A stretch of DNA of 55,447 bases from Rhizobiaceae bacterium. Its GTDB lineage: Bacteria; Pseudomonadota; Alphaproteobacteria; Rhizobiales; Rhizobiaceae. Made by a program: the position numbers and the translations under genes. The stretch lies in assembly GCA_029212415.1 (NCBI GenBank), contig JARGOF010000022.1:20396-75842 (forward strand), read 5' to 3'. The notes beneath the pieces are model-generated. The model worked only from the letters and a program-made list of their open reading frames with translations. It did not search any database and was not told the origin of the DNA. Below, piece by piece: positions 8,789-17,592 of this stretch (the stretch's first letter is position 1; every line of letters starts with the position of its first letter).

Positions 8789-9445
8789 CTACTGAATAAC
8801 CGCTATCGGCGCGCCCCATTTCACCCTCTCGTACAGATCAATCATGTCTTGATGCAGCAGCCGCACACAGCCACTCGATACCTCTTGGCCGATTGACCGC
8901 GCGTCCATATTGCCGTGCAGGCGGTAGAGCGTGTCTGTATTGCCTTGATGGATATAGAGCGCCCGCGGCCCCAATGGGTTCTTTAGTCCTGGCTCCATCC
9001 CGTTGCGGTAGATTTCAAGCTCTGGCTCACGGTCGACCATATCCGACGGCGGCGTCCAGATCGGCCATTCTCTGCCATAGGCAATATGGCCGCGCCCGCC
9101 CCACGCGAAACCTTCTCGACCGATCCCTACTCCGTATCGCATGGCCCGTCCGCCTTCCATCGTCCAATATAGGAAGCGGTTAGGGGTGTCGACAATGACC
9201 ACTCCGGCTTCTTCGCCGGTGATGTTTTCAACCTCTTGCCGCCAATAAATCGGGTCAACCAGCTCGATCTGCGCGGCTGGAACAGGAAAGCGCTCGTTCG
9301 GGAGCGCAGCATACATCGAGAGGATTTCACTTGGAATTACAGGAGACCCGGGAGTTGAAATTACAGAGGTCTTTGTAGTTGTGCAGCCCGCTAATGCAAA
9401 GCTGGTAGCGCCGAGCATGAAGTTCCGGCGTCCGATAAGAGACAT
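8789..9445 (-). CDS. L,D-transpeptidase (ErfK/YbiS/YcfS/YnhG family), probable lipoprotein
   Basis: Peptidoglycan cross-linking enzyme (YkuD domain, PF03734) acting in the periplasm. The C-terminal half holds the signature HGN...SSGCVRL, with the catalytic Cys in SSGCVR and the partner His in LHGN. The N-terminus MSLIGRRNFMLGATSFALAGC combines a twin-arginine-like RRNF with a lipobox LAGC, so it may be Tat-exported and lipid-anchored. The start is uncertain: ATG 9445 gives the neatest Tat signal (218 residues), ATG 9454 adds three residues. It could make 3-3 cross-links or attach proteins to peptidoglycan; alphaproteobacteria usually have many paralogues. Confidence 0.9.
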   Translation of the reverse strand: MSLIGRRNFMLGATSFALAGCTTTKTSVISTPGSPVIPSEILSMYAALPNERFPVPAAQIELVDPIYWRQEVENITGEEAGVVIVDTPNRFLYWTMEGGRAMRYGVGIGREGFAWGGRGHIAYGREWPIWTPPSDMVDREPELEIYRNGMEPGLKNPLGPRALYIHQGNTDTLYRLHGNMDARSIGQEVSSGCVRLLHQDMIDLYERVKWGAPIAVIQ

Positions 9446-9510
9446 TTCAAACATTATATGCGCTTTCAAGCGGTCACATGCCGCCTGTTCGAGTACTCGC
9501 TGGGTGAAGG

Positions 9511-9861
9511 TCAGACAGTCGCCAGACGAGGCGGCCGGAAGCGCCCAGCGGGGAGTATCGAAAGCGAAATGCGTGGAGGGAAAATCTCGAATACCTTGGC
9601 TTCGCTGCGCAGAACAAGCACAAGCTCGTTCCCGACAACCATCGGCGAAAAATGACAGGTAGATACAACATTGCCATGGACGCTTTTACCGCAGCGTTTG
9701 AAGCTGTTTGCCTTGGTCACCTCGGCGGAAGACGTCACGCAGCTATCCTCACCGGCAAAGACCGAAGTCTGCTGGGAGCCTGGCGCGGCAGTCGAAGCCG
9801 CCTGCAAGGGCGAAGCAACGAGTGCACACAGCAGGCCGATAATGAGCAAGAATCTGTACAT
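9511..9861 (-). CDS. Small exported hypothetical protein
   Basis: A 116-residue protein with a strong signal peptide, MYRFLLIIGLLCALVASPLQA before ASTAAPG. The mature region has four cysteines (DSCVTS, KRCGKS, STCHF) and a central VVGNELVLVLRSEAKVFEI strand pattern. Its last part (RISLSILPAGRFRPPRLATV) is basic. It lies directly upstream of the L,D-transpeptidase on the same strand, so both may be cell-envelope genes. I do not recognise a family. Confidence 0.6.
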   Translation of the reverse strand: MYRFLLIIGLLCALVASPLQAASTAAPGSQQTSVFAGEDSCVTSSAEVTKANSFKRCGKSVHGNVVSTCHFSPMVVGNELVLVLRSEAKVFEIFPPRISLSILPAGRFRPPRLATV

Positions 9862-10113
9862 TGGATCTTCTTATAAAAGTTCGTAAATTGTATCCAATAA
9901 CAAAAGCGTCATCCCAACATGCCGCTGCTGGGCGCATACCATGAACAATCAGACATAAATCGAACGGCAGAAAGCCCGCACGGTAGACCTTGGCGTGTGA
10001 TACCGTGAATGACCGCCGCCCAACCCAGCCGTCAAGTGCGCTGCAGCAAATGCCAGAAAACAACGCAATGCAACCCGTGATCCTTACAAGGGATATGGTT
10101 TGTCTTCATCTCC

Positions 10114-10863
10114 TCACCAACCCGCCAGATCCCTCTCGAACAATTGACCAAAGCCCTGGACCAGGCTGTCATTCTCCATCAATTGCAGGCAATGCCAGAC
10201 GAGAGCCTGGTTGCTGGTAACGACGGGTAATCCGAGAATTTGTTCCAGTTCCTCGGCGATCAATGCGGAGCGTAGCGCCGTGCAGGAAATGAACAGGGCG
10301 TCAGCCTGCGGATCGCAGATCTGCTGGGCGGCGTCGGCAATGGCTGCCAGCGGCAGGCCGGTCATGTCGATGTCATCGTCGAGGCCAAAGCCCTCGATAT
10401 TGAGAATATCAAAGCCTTCTGCCGTGAAACTGTTGGCGAGTGCCTCGTTGACGGTGTCCGTGTAAGGCGTGAGAACGGAAATTCGGGTCGCTTCGAAGGC
10501 GCGCAGGGCCTCACTCGCTGCCACGATCGGATTGGTGCAGGGCACGCCGGGTTGGGCGATCTGGACAAGCCGTTCCACCTCCTTGCTGCCGATGGCCGCC
10601 GTTCCGGAGGTGCAGCCATAGATGACCACGTCGACACCGTGGCCCGGAAGCAGGCCACCCGCGGCGCGAGTGATGTCGCCTGCCATGGCGCGCAGATTTT
10701 CAATGGTCAGCGGATTGGCATTGAGCACGCGGTTGGTAAAGAGATCGACACCGGGCGGCAATATGCGGCGCAGGTCCGTCTCGCTGTTGTAATCCGTCGC
10801 CAGCGCCACCAGGCCGATCCGCCCGCCCGGCGCGATGTTTTCCAATGTATATTTGACGTCCAT
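10114..10863 (-). CDS. Asp/Glu racemase superfamily protein, EutA / maleate isomerase-like
   Basis: Member of the arylmalonate decarboxylase, maleate cis-trans isomerase and EutA (ectoine utilisation) group, 249 residues. The two catalytic cysteines are visible at the expected places: Cys84 in YGCTSGTAAIG and Cys194 in ISCTALRS. The opening GGRIGLVALATDYNSE is also typical. ATG 10863 is preferred because AAAGG lies 9 bases upstream; ATG 10872 directly abuts that motif. It is the last gene of a three-gene minus-strand block with an M24 peptidase and a PLP lyase, a combination like EutD, EutB and EutA. The true substrate is not proven by the sequence. Confidence 0.85.
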   Translation of the reverse strand: MDVKYTLENIAPGGRIGLVALATDYNSETDLRRILPPGVDLFTNRVLNANPLTIENLRAMAGDITRAAGGLLPGHGVDVVIYGCTSGTAAIGSKEVERLVQIAQPGVPCTNPIVAASEALRAFEATRISVLTPYTDTVNEALANSFTAEGFDILNIEGFGLDDDIDMTGLPLAAIADAAQQICDPQADALFISCTALRSALIAEELEQILGLPVVTSNQALVWHCLQLMENDSLVQGFGQLFERDLAGW

Positions 10864-10893
10864 GGCATTCATCCTTTGAGAGGAAGCTTATCT

Positions 10894-10927
10894 TATGATC
10901 GGGAGTTCACCCTATGATCGGGAGTTC
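10894..10927. repeat. Tandem 19-base-period duplication at a gene end
   Basis: TATGATCGGGAGTTC occurs at 10894-10908 and again at 10913-10927. The right copy encodes the last residues (ELPII) of the M24 peptidase, whose TGA lies between the copies; the left copy is untranslated. It looks like a local slippage duplication around the stop codon. Confidence 0.8.
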
Positions 10928-12076
10928 TGGCGCAGCGCGACGGCTCACAAGACGCGCGCCCTCCTGCGTGATGACAATGTCTTCTTCATGCACCATCTGC
11001 CTGCCGGGCGCGAATTCCATGCCGGGCTCCAGCGTCAGCACGACACCCGGCTCCAGCGGCGTGTTGTCATCCGCCGTGATGGAGGGCCATTCGGTCAGTT
11101 GCATGCCGAGACCATGGCCGAGCCGTCCGACGCTGTTGCCCAGCGCGCCGCCGGCCTCCAGCACCGACCACATCGCCGCGTAGATATCGCTGGTGGTGGC
11201 GCCGGGACGGGCCGCCGCGAAGCCCGCATCCGTCGCCGCATAGACAATTTCATAGGCGCGCCGGACCGCATCATCGGCATGACCAAAAGCAAAGTTCCGG
11301 TCAAAATCGCAGAAATAACCGTCAAAGGTCGTGCCGGTGTCTATGATCAGCACATCGCCCTTTTCGATGATGCGGTCTGTCGGCCCCATGATGATGCTGT
11401 CATAGCCGCCCGGGCCGGAGCCGGAGATGAGATAGGGCGAGTTATCGGCACCGCGCTCAAGCAGATCTATGCGCAGGCGCTGGCAATTCTGCCGCTCGCT
11501 CTCACCGGCTTTCAGGCTGTGCGGCAGCGCCTCGAAGGTGTCGGACGCAAGATCGCAGATATAGTGGATTTTCTCGATTTCCGCCGCTGACTTCACGTAG
11601 CGCATTTGATGCAGCAGCATCGATGCATCAGTCACGTCAAATGTGCCGAGACCCTCCAGCAATCTTTGATAATCCCCGGCTGGCATGCGCAGGATGCTCT
11701 CATGGCCGAGCGATACGCCGATGCGGCCAAAACGCCTTGGCAGTTGCAGGATTCTATCGCGCAGCAGGCTGATGCCGTCATCGTCTGGGCGCGGTGCCGG
11801 CCAGGTGTGGATATCCTCGACCCAGGTTGCGGCCATGCCGGCCGCGCCGATTTCCGGGATCACCGCAATCGGTTTGCCCTGCAGAGGCAGCAGGATGAAC
11901 CAGGGACGGGTCGGGCTTTCCCAGAACTGGGTGAAAAAGCCGGTAAAGTAACGCACATCCGGCTCGCTCGTCAGCAGGATAACGTCCATCTTCTGCGCCC
12001 GCATCCGGGCCTGAACCCTGCGCAACCGGATCTCGAATTCAGCAAGGTCAAAGCCGCGTTTTGGCGTGGGGAGCAT
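10907..12076 (-). CDS. M24 family metallopeptidase (Xaa-Pro dipeptidase / EutD-DoeA-like)
   Basis: A 389-residue pita-bread-fold enzyme with an N-terminal creatinase-like domain (roughly residues 10-150) and a C-terminal M24 domain. All metal ligands are visible: two Asp in DTGTTFDGYFCDFDRN, His in GHGLGMQ, Glu in TLEPGME and Glu in HEEDIVIT. Relatives are prolidases, ectoine hydrolase (DoeA/EutD) and the DMSP lyase DddP. Its neighbours favour an ectoine-hydrolase-like role, cleaving an amide or cyclic amidine in the cytoplasm, but this is inference. The ATG at 12076 follows AGAGGA; the ATG at 12103 has no ribosome site. A 43-base gap separates it from the racemase-like gene. Confidence 0.88.
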   Translation of the reverse strand: MLPTPKRGFDLAEFEIRLRRVQARMRAQKMDVILLTSEPDVRYFTGFFTQFWESPTRPWFILLPLQGKPIAVIPEIGAAGMAATWVEDIHTWPAPRPDDDGISLLRDRILQLPRRFGRIGVSLGHESILRMPAGDYQRLLEGLGTFDVTDASMLLHQMRYVKSAAEIEKIHYICDLASDTFEALPHSLKAGESERQNCQRLRIDLLERGADNSPYLISGSGPGGYDSIIMGPTDRIIEKGDVLIIDTGTTFDGYFCDFDRNFAFGHADDAVRRAYEIVYAATDAGFAAARPGATTSDIYAAMWSVLEAGGALGNSVGRLGHGLGMQLTEWPSITADDNTPLEPGVVLTLEPGMEFAPGRQMVHEEDIVITQEGARLVSRRAAPELPIIG

Positions 12077-12187
12077 GAATTGCCGTTTCCTCTGTTGAAC
12101 CATGGGCCAGGAGCTGATGCATCGTAACGTCAGGTGCTTTGCCTGTCAGCCATTCGATATGGACGCGACATCAAAAGGACAGCCCGT

Positions 12188-13243
12188 TCAGCCACCTTCC
12201 GGACCCTCTGTGATGATCACCAGACAACGGCTTGTCGGATCCTGACGGGTTTTGGCCAGGGCGGCGACTGTCGCTGCACCGCTGGGCGTCGTCTCGAAAC
12301 CAAATTTTGCCAGCAGTGTCACGGCGCTATCGGCTTCAGCGTCACTGACCGTCAGAAATGCATCCGCATCGACTTCAAGTGATTTGACCGCAATCAGGGA
12401 GGCGTCCTTGCAGTCCAGCCGTCCCATGTTGGAGACGGGGCCGGAAACCTGCGTCATGCGGTGATTTTGAATGCTCTCCAGCAGGCAGGGCGCGGCATCC
12501 GGCTCGACCACGGAAATGATCGGCTGCTCGCTCCAGAAGCTTCTGATGTGTGCTGCAATTGCCGCCGCAACGCCGCCGACACCGGCCTGTATCAGCACAT
12601 GGGTGGGCCAGATGCCGGTCTTTTCAAATGCCGCACGGCATTCCTCGGCAATGACCGTATAGCCTTCCATCACCAGCGCAGGACGCTCGATGTAGCCCTC
12701 CCAGGAGCCATCGGCCAGCAGCAGCCAACCGTTTTGTTCCGCCGCCGCTTTGGCGGCCGCAACGGAATCCTCATAGACGCCTTCTGTGCGGACGACCCGC
12801 GCACCCAATGCTTCAATCCGTGCGGCAAACCCCTCGGGCACCATGGAGGACAGATAGATAATGGCATGGGTACCGAATATCCGCGCGCCTGCGGCAACGG
12901 AAAGACCATGATTGCCGGCGCTTGCCGTGATAAACGTCATGCTGGCGGCCGTCGTTTTTGCAGCCTCGCTGGTCAGATCTTTTGTGCCGGCTGCATTGCA
13001 GATCATTTGAGCAACAGCGAATGCGCCACCCAGCGCCTTGAAGCTGCCCAGCCGCATGCGGCGTGACTCATCCTTGACAAAAAGCCTGGAGACGCCCAGT
13101 TCATCGGCAATTCCGGGATGATCGACCAGCAATGTTGGACAATAGATCGGGCACTGCTCCAGCAATGCCAGGGGACGATCTGCCGACGCACGGAAATATC
13201 GATGGTCAGCGGCGTTGTCAGTGATTTTTTCTGAATTTTTCAT
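12188..13243 (-). CDS. PLP-dependent lyase, threonine dehydratase / EutB-like
   Basis: Fold-type II PLP enzyme, 351 residues. Lys69 in LGSFKALGGA is the Schiff-base lysine; ASAGNHGLSVAAGARIFG binds the phosphate or substrate; GVGGVAAAIAAH is the second glycine loop. The flanking LGSFKALGG recalls diaminopropionate ammonia-lyases, but the Asp of their TDGNHG motif is absent (SAGNHG here), so a dehydratase/EutB-like role is more likely. It would eliminate ammonia or water from a small amino acid. It is the first gene of the block with the M24 peptidase (111 bases downstream) and the EutA-like protein, divergent from an Lrp regulator 259 bases away. The ribosome site is weak. Confidence 0.87.
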   Translation of the reverse strand: MKNSEKITDNAADHRYFRASADRPLALLEQCPIYCPTLLVDHPGIADELGVSRLFVKDESRRMRLGSFKALGGAFAVAQMICNAAGTKDLTSEAAKTTAASMTFITASAGNHGLSVAAGARIFGTHAIIYLSSMVPEGFAARIEALGARVVRTEGVYEDSVAAAKAAAEQNGWLLLADGSWEGYIERPALVMEGYTVIAEECRAAFEKTGIWPTHVLIQAGVGGVAAAIAAHIRSFWSEQPIISVVEPDAAPCLLESIQNHRMTQVSGPVSNMGRLDCKDASLIAVKSLEVDADAFLTVSDAEADSAVTLLAKFGFETTPSGAATVAALAKTRQDPTSRCLVIITEGPEGG

Positions 13244-13502
13244 TCAGGCAAGTTAGAAAATTTGCACCATTCAAACACGTCAATCTCCGGCAAGAATTGA
13301 GATAAAATATCAAATAGGCCAGAATAATGATGTAATTTGGTCAAATAGCGTGTTTTTAGTGGAAACAGGCATTGCACCTCTGCAACATCGCAGACGGCTC
13401 TGTTTGGATATTTGCGCCCCCTTGGCAGCTTCGAGGCGGTACGGCCACCGGCAAAGGCAAGCCGCAAACACGCGCAAGACCGGAAAAGAAACTGAAACGG
13501 AT

Positions 13503-13967
13503 ATGAACACGCTAACGCCCAACGACCTCATTATCCTGCGCCTGCTGCAGGAGAATGCGCGCGAGAAGCTGGAAACGATCGCTCTGGAAACCGGGCTTTC
13601 CGTCGCCACCATACAGCGGCGGATCAAGCAGCTGAAATCGACTGGCGTTATCCTCGGCGAAAATGCCGTTGTCGCGCCTGAAACAGTCGGCTTTCCGATG
13701 ACCTTCCTGATCCTGGTCGAACTGGAGCGCGAACGCATTGACCAGATCGATGCCTTTCGCCGCAAGGTCAAGGCGGAACCCCATATCCAGCAATGCTATT
13801 ACATCACCGGCGAAGCGGATTTCGCCCTGATCGCCCTTGCCAGGGATATGAGGGATTTTGAGAATCTCACCCATCGGCTGTTTTTTGACGACGCGAATGT
13901 GAAGCGTTTTCGCACCTCCGTCGTCATGAACCGCGCCAAGGTCGGCCTTTCCGTTCCTCTGACATAG
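13503..13967 (+). CDS. Lrp/AsnC family transcriptional regulator
   Basis: A 154-residue Lrp-type regulator: the N-terminal helix-turn-helix (NDLIILRLLQENAREKLE, then TGLSVATIQRRIKQL) is followed by an alpha/beta RAM effector domain (residues 65-145). ATG 13503 gives the standard length. It is divergent from the PLP lyase, so it probably regulates that block in response to an amino-acid-type ligand, as DoeX does in ectoine gene clusters (analogy, not proof). The GCY.ITGEADF-like segment (QCYYITGEADFALIAL) is the family's effector-domain hallmark. Confidence 0.9.
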   Translation: MNTLTPNDLIILRLLQENAREKLETIALETGLSVATIQRRIKQLKSTGVILGENAVVAPETVGFPMTFLILVELERERIDQIDAFRRKVKAEPHIQQCYYITGEADFALIALARDMRDFENLTHRLFFDDANVKRFRTSVVMNRAKVGLSVPLT

Positions 13968-14047
13968 AGCATATCTGGAAGACTTCAAAACCGGCGCACC
14001 ATGACGTCATCAATCCATGGCCGCCGGCTGGCCGGTTCAATGCCCCC

Positions 14048-15733
14048 TCAGGCCTTCGCCTTCTTTTGCATTGCCGCAATGGTCGTGCGAAACGAGATGG
14101 CATCGGGGTCGACCACGAGCTCGATCAATGCCGAACCGGGCGCGGCCAGTGCGCGCTGCAGCGCCGCGTCGAATTGGTCGATGTGCGCGACACGCTCTCC
14201 ATGCAGGCCATAGGCTTGCGCGATGACCGCGAAGTCGGGATTGCGCAGATCCGTGCCGACTGTCCGACCGGGATAATTGCGCTCCTGGTGCATGCGGATG
14301 GTGCCGTACATGGCGTTATTGACGACAAGAAACAGAATCTTCAGGTCATATTGAGCAGCGGTTGCCAGTTCCTGGCTGTTCATCAGGAAGCAGCCATCCC
14401 CGGCAAAGGCCACCACGGTGCGCTCGGGACAGGTCAGCTTGGCCGCCACTGCCGCCGGAACACCATAGCCCATGGCTCCCGAGGTCGGCGCAAGCTGACT
14501 GCGGAAGGTTTCAAAGGGCCAATAGGCATGCACCCAACCGGTATAATTGCCGGCACCGCTGGTGACGATCGTATCGTCCGGCAAAGTCTTGCGCAGCCGG
14601 GCGACAACGTCGGCCATGTCAAGATCACGATCGGATTGCGGAATGGTCAGGCTCGCCGTGTAGGCCCCATGCGCTGCGGCAATCCAGGCCGTGTCGCCCT
14701 GGCCTTTCGGCTCCAGCAATGCCAGTGCCTTTGCCATTTCAGCAGATCCCGCATTGATCGGCAGATCCGCCTGGTAGACACGGCCCAGTTCTTCCGGGTC
14801 GGGGTAGATATGCACAAGCTTGTTTTCGCTATAGGGCGGTTTGATCAACGTGTAGCCAGCCGTTGTCATTTCACCCAGCCGTGCGCCGAGGACAATCAGC
14901 AAATCCGATTCCCTGACCTGACGTGCAAGGGCCGGATCGGCACCGATACCCAGATGACCAATATAGTTGGGATGCGCGTTGCGTACATAGTCCTGACAAC
15001 GCAATGAACTGGCGATGGCGACACCAAATGTCTCGGCGAAGGCCTCCACGGCGCGGCCCGTCTCGCCACTCCAGCCACCGCCGCCAACGATCATCAGCGG
15101 CCGTTCGGCCATTTCCACCATTTCCTGCAGGCGCGCCACTTGATGCGGAGCCGGGGCGGCACAGGTTGGCTCCGCCGGCCGGCAGGCTTCAATCATCTCG
15201 AAGACTTCGTCGCTGAGCACATCTTCAGGCAATGCCAGGACGACGGGCCCCGGACGACCGGCCATCGCGGTCTGGAATGCGCGGTGCACATATTCCGGGA
15301 TACGGCTTACATCACTGATTTCTGCCGCCCATTTGGCCAGCGGCGAGAACATCGCCTTGAAATCGACTTCCTGGAAAGCTTCCCGATCCTTGATCTGACT
15401 GCCCACCTGACCAACAAAGAGCACCATCGGCGTGGAATCCTGGAACGCCGTATGAACCCCGATCGAGGCATTTGTGGCGCCCGGTCCGCGCGTCACGAAA
15501 CAGACTCCGGGCCTGCCTGTCAGCTTGCCGTAGGCATCTGCCATATTGGCAGCACCGCCTTCCTGACGGCAAACGACGAGATCAATCTTGTCGCTCACAT
15601 CATGCAGGGCATCCAGCACCGGCAGGTAGCTTTCGCCGGGAACACAAAAAACCCGGTCCACACGCTGGGCGAGTAGACTCGATACCAGAATATTGCCACC
15701 GTGAGGCCTGCGCTGCGTGTTTTTCTGTGTCAT
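14048..15733 (-). CDS. ThDP-dependent enzyme, acetolactate synthase-like
   Basis: A 561-residue thiamin-diphosphate enzyme with the three domains of the acetohydroxyacid synthase/decarboxylase superfamily. The catalytic Glu is in VCRQEGGAANMADAYGK, the ThDP-Mg site is GDGCFLMNSQELATAAQ followed by VVNN, and the middle domain (about residues 190-320) carries PLMIVGGGGW. No regulatory subunit is adjacent, so this is probably a catabolic member acting on a 2-oxo acid or related compound, not the biosynthetic AHAS. ATG 15733 is favoured (AAAGAGA upstream) over ATG 15748. It is divergent from a GntR regulator 215 bases away and convergent with the Lrp gene. The substrate is unknown. Confidence 0.9.
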   Translation of the reverse strand: MTQKNTQRRPHGGNILVSSLLAQRVDRVFCVPGESYLPVLDALHDVSDKIDLVVCRQEGGAANMADAYGKLTGRPGVCFVTRGPGATNASIGVHTAFQDSTPMVLFVGQVGSQIKDREAFQEVDFKAMFSPLAKWAAEISDVSRIPEYVHRAFQTAMAGRPGPVVLALPEDVLSDEVFEMIEACRPAEPTCAAPAPHQVARLQEMVEMAERPLMIVGGGGWSGETGRAVEAFAETFGVAIASSLRCQDYVRNAHPNYIGHLGIGADPALARQVRESDLLIVLGARLGEMTTAGYTLIKPPYSENKLVHIYPDPEELGRVYQADLPINAGSAEMAKALALLEPKGQGDTAWIAAAHGAYTASLTIPQSDRDLDMADVVARLRKTLPDDTIVTSGAGNYTGWVHAYWPFETFRSQLAPTSGAMGYGVPAAVAAKLTCPERTVVAFAGDGCFLMNSQELATAAQYDLKILFLVVNNAMYGTIRMHQERNYPGRTVGTDLRNPDFAVIAQAYGLHGERVAHIDQFDAALQRALAAPGSALIELVVDPDAISFRTTIAAMQKKAKA

Positions 15734-15820
15734 GATTGTCTCTTTCATTGTTGGCGCGCGCCGGAGCCCGCCGGAACCGGACCCATTGCGCCCGATACTG
15801 AGCAATTCGATACCAAAACC

Positions 15821-15846
15821 AACCGTTTCCAACCAAAATAACGGTT
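15821..15846. promoter_or_regulatory. Inverted repeat in a divergent promoter region
   Basis: AACCGT (15821-15826) and ACGGTT (15841-15846) form an inverted repeat with a 14-base spacer between the divergent ThDP enzyme and the GntR regulator. It could be an operator for the regulator. Only the symmetry is seen. Confidence 0.25.
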
Positions 15847-15948
15847 GCGCTCGGTTATATGTGGTCTGCGCATTTGTCGCTGGCCCATAAATGGTGTAGA
15901 ACATCTTCCATCAGACGCTGTCTCAACCCAGGCCAAAAGTTTCATCGC

Positions 15949-16665
15949 ATGCTTCAAGATTCCACTGCAACCGTCGCTCCAAATGCGGGAATTCGGGCGA
16001 AATCCGAACGTGATGCGCAGACGATCTATCGCGACCTCAAGGCCGCCATCATGAACGGTTCGTTCGAAGCGGGCAGTCGCCTGCCAACCGAACGCACTCT
16101 GGCTGACCAATTCAGTGCAGCGCGCAATACGGTGCGCAAAACAATGAACCAATTGACCGACGAGGGACTGATCGTGCGCCATGTGGGGCGCGGCACCTTC
16201 GTCACCGATCAGCTGGCGCAGGCCGCGCAAGAAGCTGAACCGGAATACGGGCTTACAGAATTGCTGGAAGCGCGTTTGCTGTTTGAACCCAGTCTTCCCG
16301 ATCTGGTTGTCGAGCGGGCAAGTGCCGAACATATCGCCGATATGGAAAATGCACTTGTCGCCATGCGGCGCGCCGGCAGTTGGAATGACTTCAAGGAAGC
16401 CAAATACGGGCTTCATCTGGCGATCGCCCGCGGTTCGCGAAACCGTTTCATCGTTGATATCTTCGAGCGGATACTGGCGTCGCGTCGCAGATCCGGCTGG
16501 GGCCGCCCCGGCGGCCATCCTGCACCGGTTTCCGCCGTGCGCGAAACCGCCTACCAGGACAGCCTTGAAATCGTCGAAGCGCTGAAGCGGCGCGATCGCA
16601 GCGGCGCCAGCGATGCCATCCGACGCTATCTGCTGCGCACGCTTTCGAACGCAAGCGGCAATTGA
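15949..16665 (+). CDS. GntR family regulator, FadR subfamily
   Basis: A 238-residue regulator with an N-terminal winged helix (TIYRDLKAAIMNGSFEAGSRL, PTERTLADQFSAARNTVRKTMNQL) and a C-terminal FCD-type helical effector domain. Metal-binding-type positions are plausible in HLAIARGSRN. ATG 15949 gives standard spacing to the DNA-binding domain. It is divergent from the ThDP enzyme and convergent with the oligopeptide transporter operon; either could be its target, with the divergent gene the better guess. Confidence 0.9.
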   Translation: MLQDSTATVAPNAGIRAKSERDAQTIYRDLKAAIMNGSFEAGSRLPTERTLADQFSAARNTVRKTMNQLTDEGLIVRHVGRGTFVTDQLAQAAQEAEPEYGLTELLEARLLFEPSLPDLVVERASAEHIADMENALVAMRRAGSWNDFKEAKYGLHLAIARGSRNRFIVDIFERILASRRRSGWGRPGGHPAPVSAVRETAYQDSLEIVEALKRRDRSGASDAIRRYLLRTLSNASGN

Positions 16666-16670
16666 ACCTG

Positions 16671-16685
16671 TCAGGCGACGCCTGA
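16671..16685. other. Palindrome between convergent genes
   Basis: TCAGGCGACGCCTGA can fold into a 6-bp stem with a GAC loop. It lies between the GntR stop (16665) and the permease stop (16713). No T-run is present on either strand, so it is not a classical terminator; it may still act as a weak bidirectional one. Confidence 0.35.
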
Positions 16686-16712
16686 GGTCAAGATCAGGGG
16701 AATAATCCTTGA

Positions 16713-17573
16713 TCATCGGCTATCGACACGCTTTTGCAGTGCACGCCCCACCAACATCAGCGACAGTGACGCCAGAAGAACTGCCAGGCCGGGAAACAAG
16801 GACATCCAGGGCGCGAACAGGATAAAATCCTTGCCCTGTTCGAGGATGGCGCCCCAATCGGGCGTCGGCGGCTGTACACCGAGTCCCAGAAAGCCCAGGG
16901 CTGCCTGTATCTGCAAAATCAGCGGAAACAGGATCATGTATTGGGTGAGAATCAGCGGCATGACGTTGCGCGTAACGTGCCGACGCAGGATCGTCGGCTC
17001 ATTGATCCCCATTGAACGGGCGGCTTCCACATAGGTCTTGCCGATTTCACTCATGGCGCCGGCACGCGCTATGCGGAAGAAAACCGGCATATAGACAATC
17101 GATAGCGCCAAAATCAGATTGATGGTCTGTGGCCCCAATATGCCGGTGATGATGATCCCCAGAATGATTGGCGGAAAGCTCAGAAGGACGTCGACAAAAC
17201 GTCCAAGGACCTGGTCCGTCCAGCCGCCAAAAAACCCTGAAACCAGACCCAGCGTGCCACCGGCGATGGCAGACAGAAACAGAGAACCTGCGCAGATGGA
17301 CAGAGTGATGCGGGTGCCGAAAATGACACGTGCATAGATATCGCGGCCCACGTCGTCTGTTCCGAACCAGTGATCAGCCGAGGGCGGCAGCATTGAGGCT
17401 GCGACGTCTATGTCAAAGGGCGAGGCACTGGTGAAAAGCTGCGGAAACAGCGCAACGGCAACAATGGCTGCAAGAATTGCCAGTCCCAATGCCAGGCCGG
17501 GTTCACGACGCACCATACGCCGTGCCGATTCGACAAGGAGACCTGGAGCAGAGCGGATGGTCGACTGGTTCAT
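16713..17573 (-). CDS. Opp/Dpp-type ABC transporter permease (DppC family)
   Basis: Second membrane subunit of a peptide/nickel-class importer, 286 residues. It has the N-terminal helix, the conserved HWFGTDDVGRDIYARVIFG segment and the EAA-type loop YVEAARSMGINEPTILRRHVTRN, with about six membrane spans. ATG 17573 follows AGGGGG; it starts 19 bases after the DppB-type stop. It is the last gene of the long catabolic operon. Confidence 0.93.
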   Translation of the reverse strand: MNQSTIRSAPGLLVESARRMVRREPGLALGLAILAAIVAVALFPQLFTSASPFDIDVAASMLPPSADHWFGTDDVGRDIYARVIFGTRITLSICAGSLFLSAIAGGTLGLVSGFFGGWTDQVLGRFVDVLLSFPPIILGIIITGILGPQTINLILALSIVYMPVFFRIARAGAMSEIGKTYVEAARSMGINEPTILRRHVTRNVMPLILTQYMILFPLILQIQAALGFLGLGVQPPTPDWGAILEQGKDFILFAPWMSLFPGLAVLLASLSLMLVGRALQKRVDSR

Positions 17574-17592
17574 ATTGCGCACCCCCTGTGCA

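Noticed and set aside
14001-14010. ATGACGTCAT palindrome between the Lrp and ThDP genes
   Set aside because: A ten-base palindrome in a convergent 80-base spacer, with no known bacterial regulator to match; probably chance. A nearby CCGGC-TG-GCCGG repeat has no T-run.
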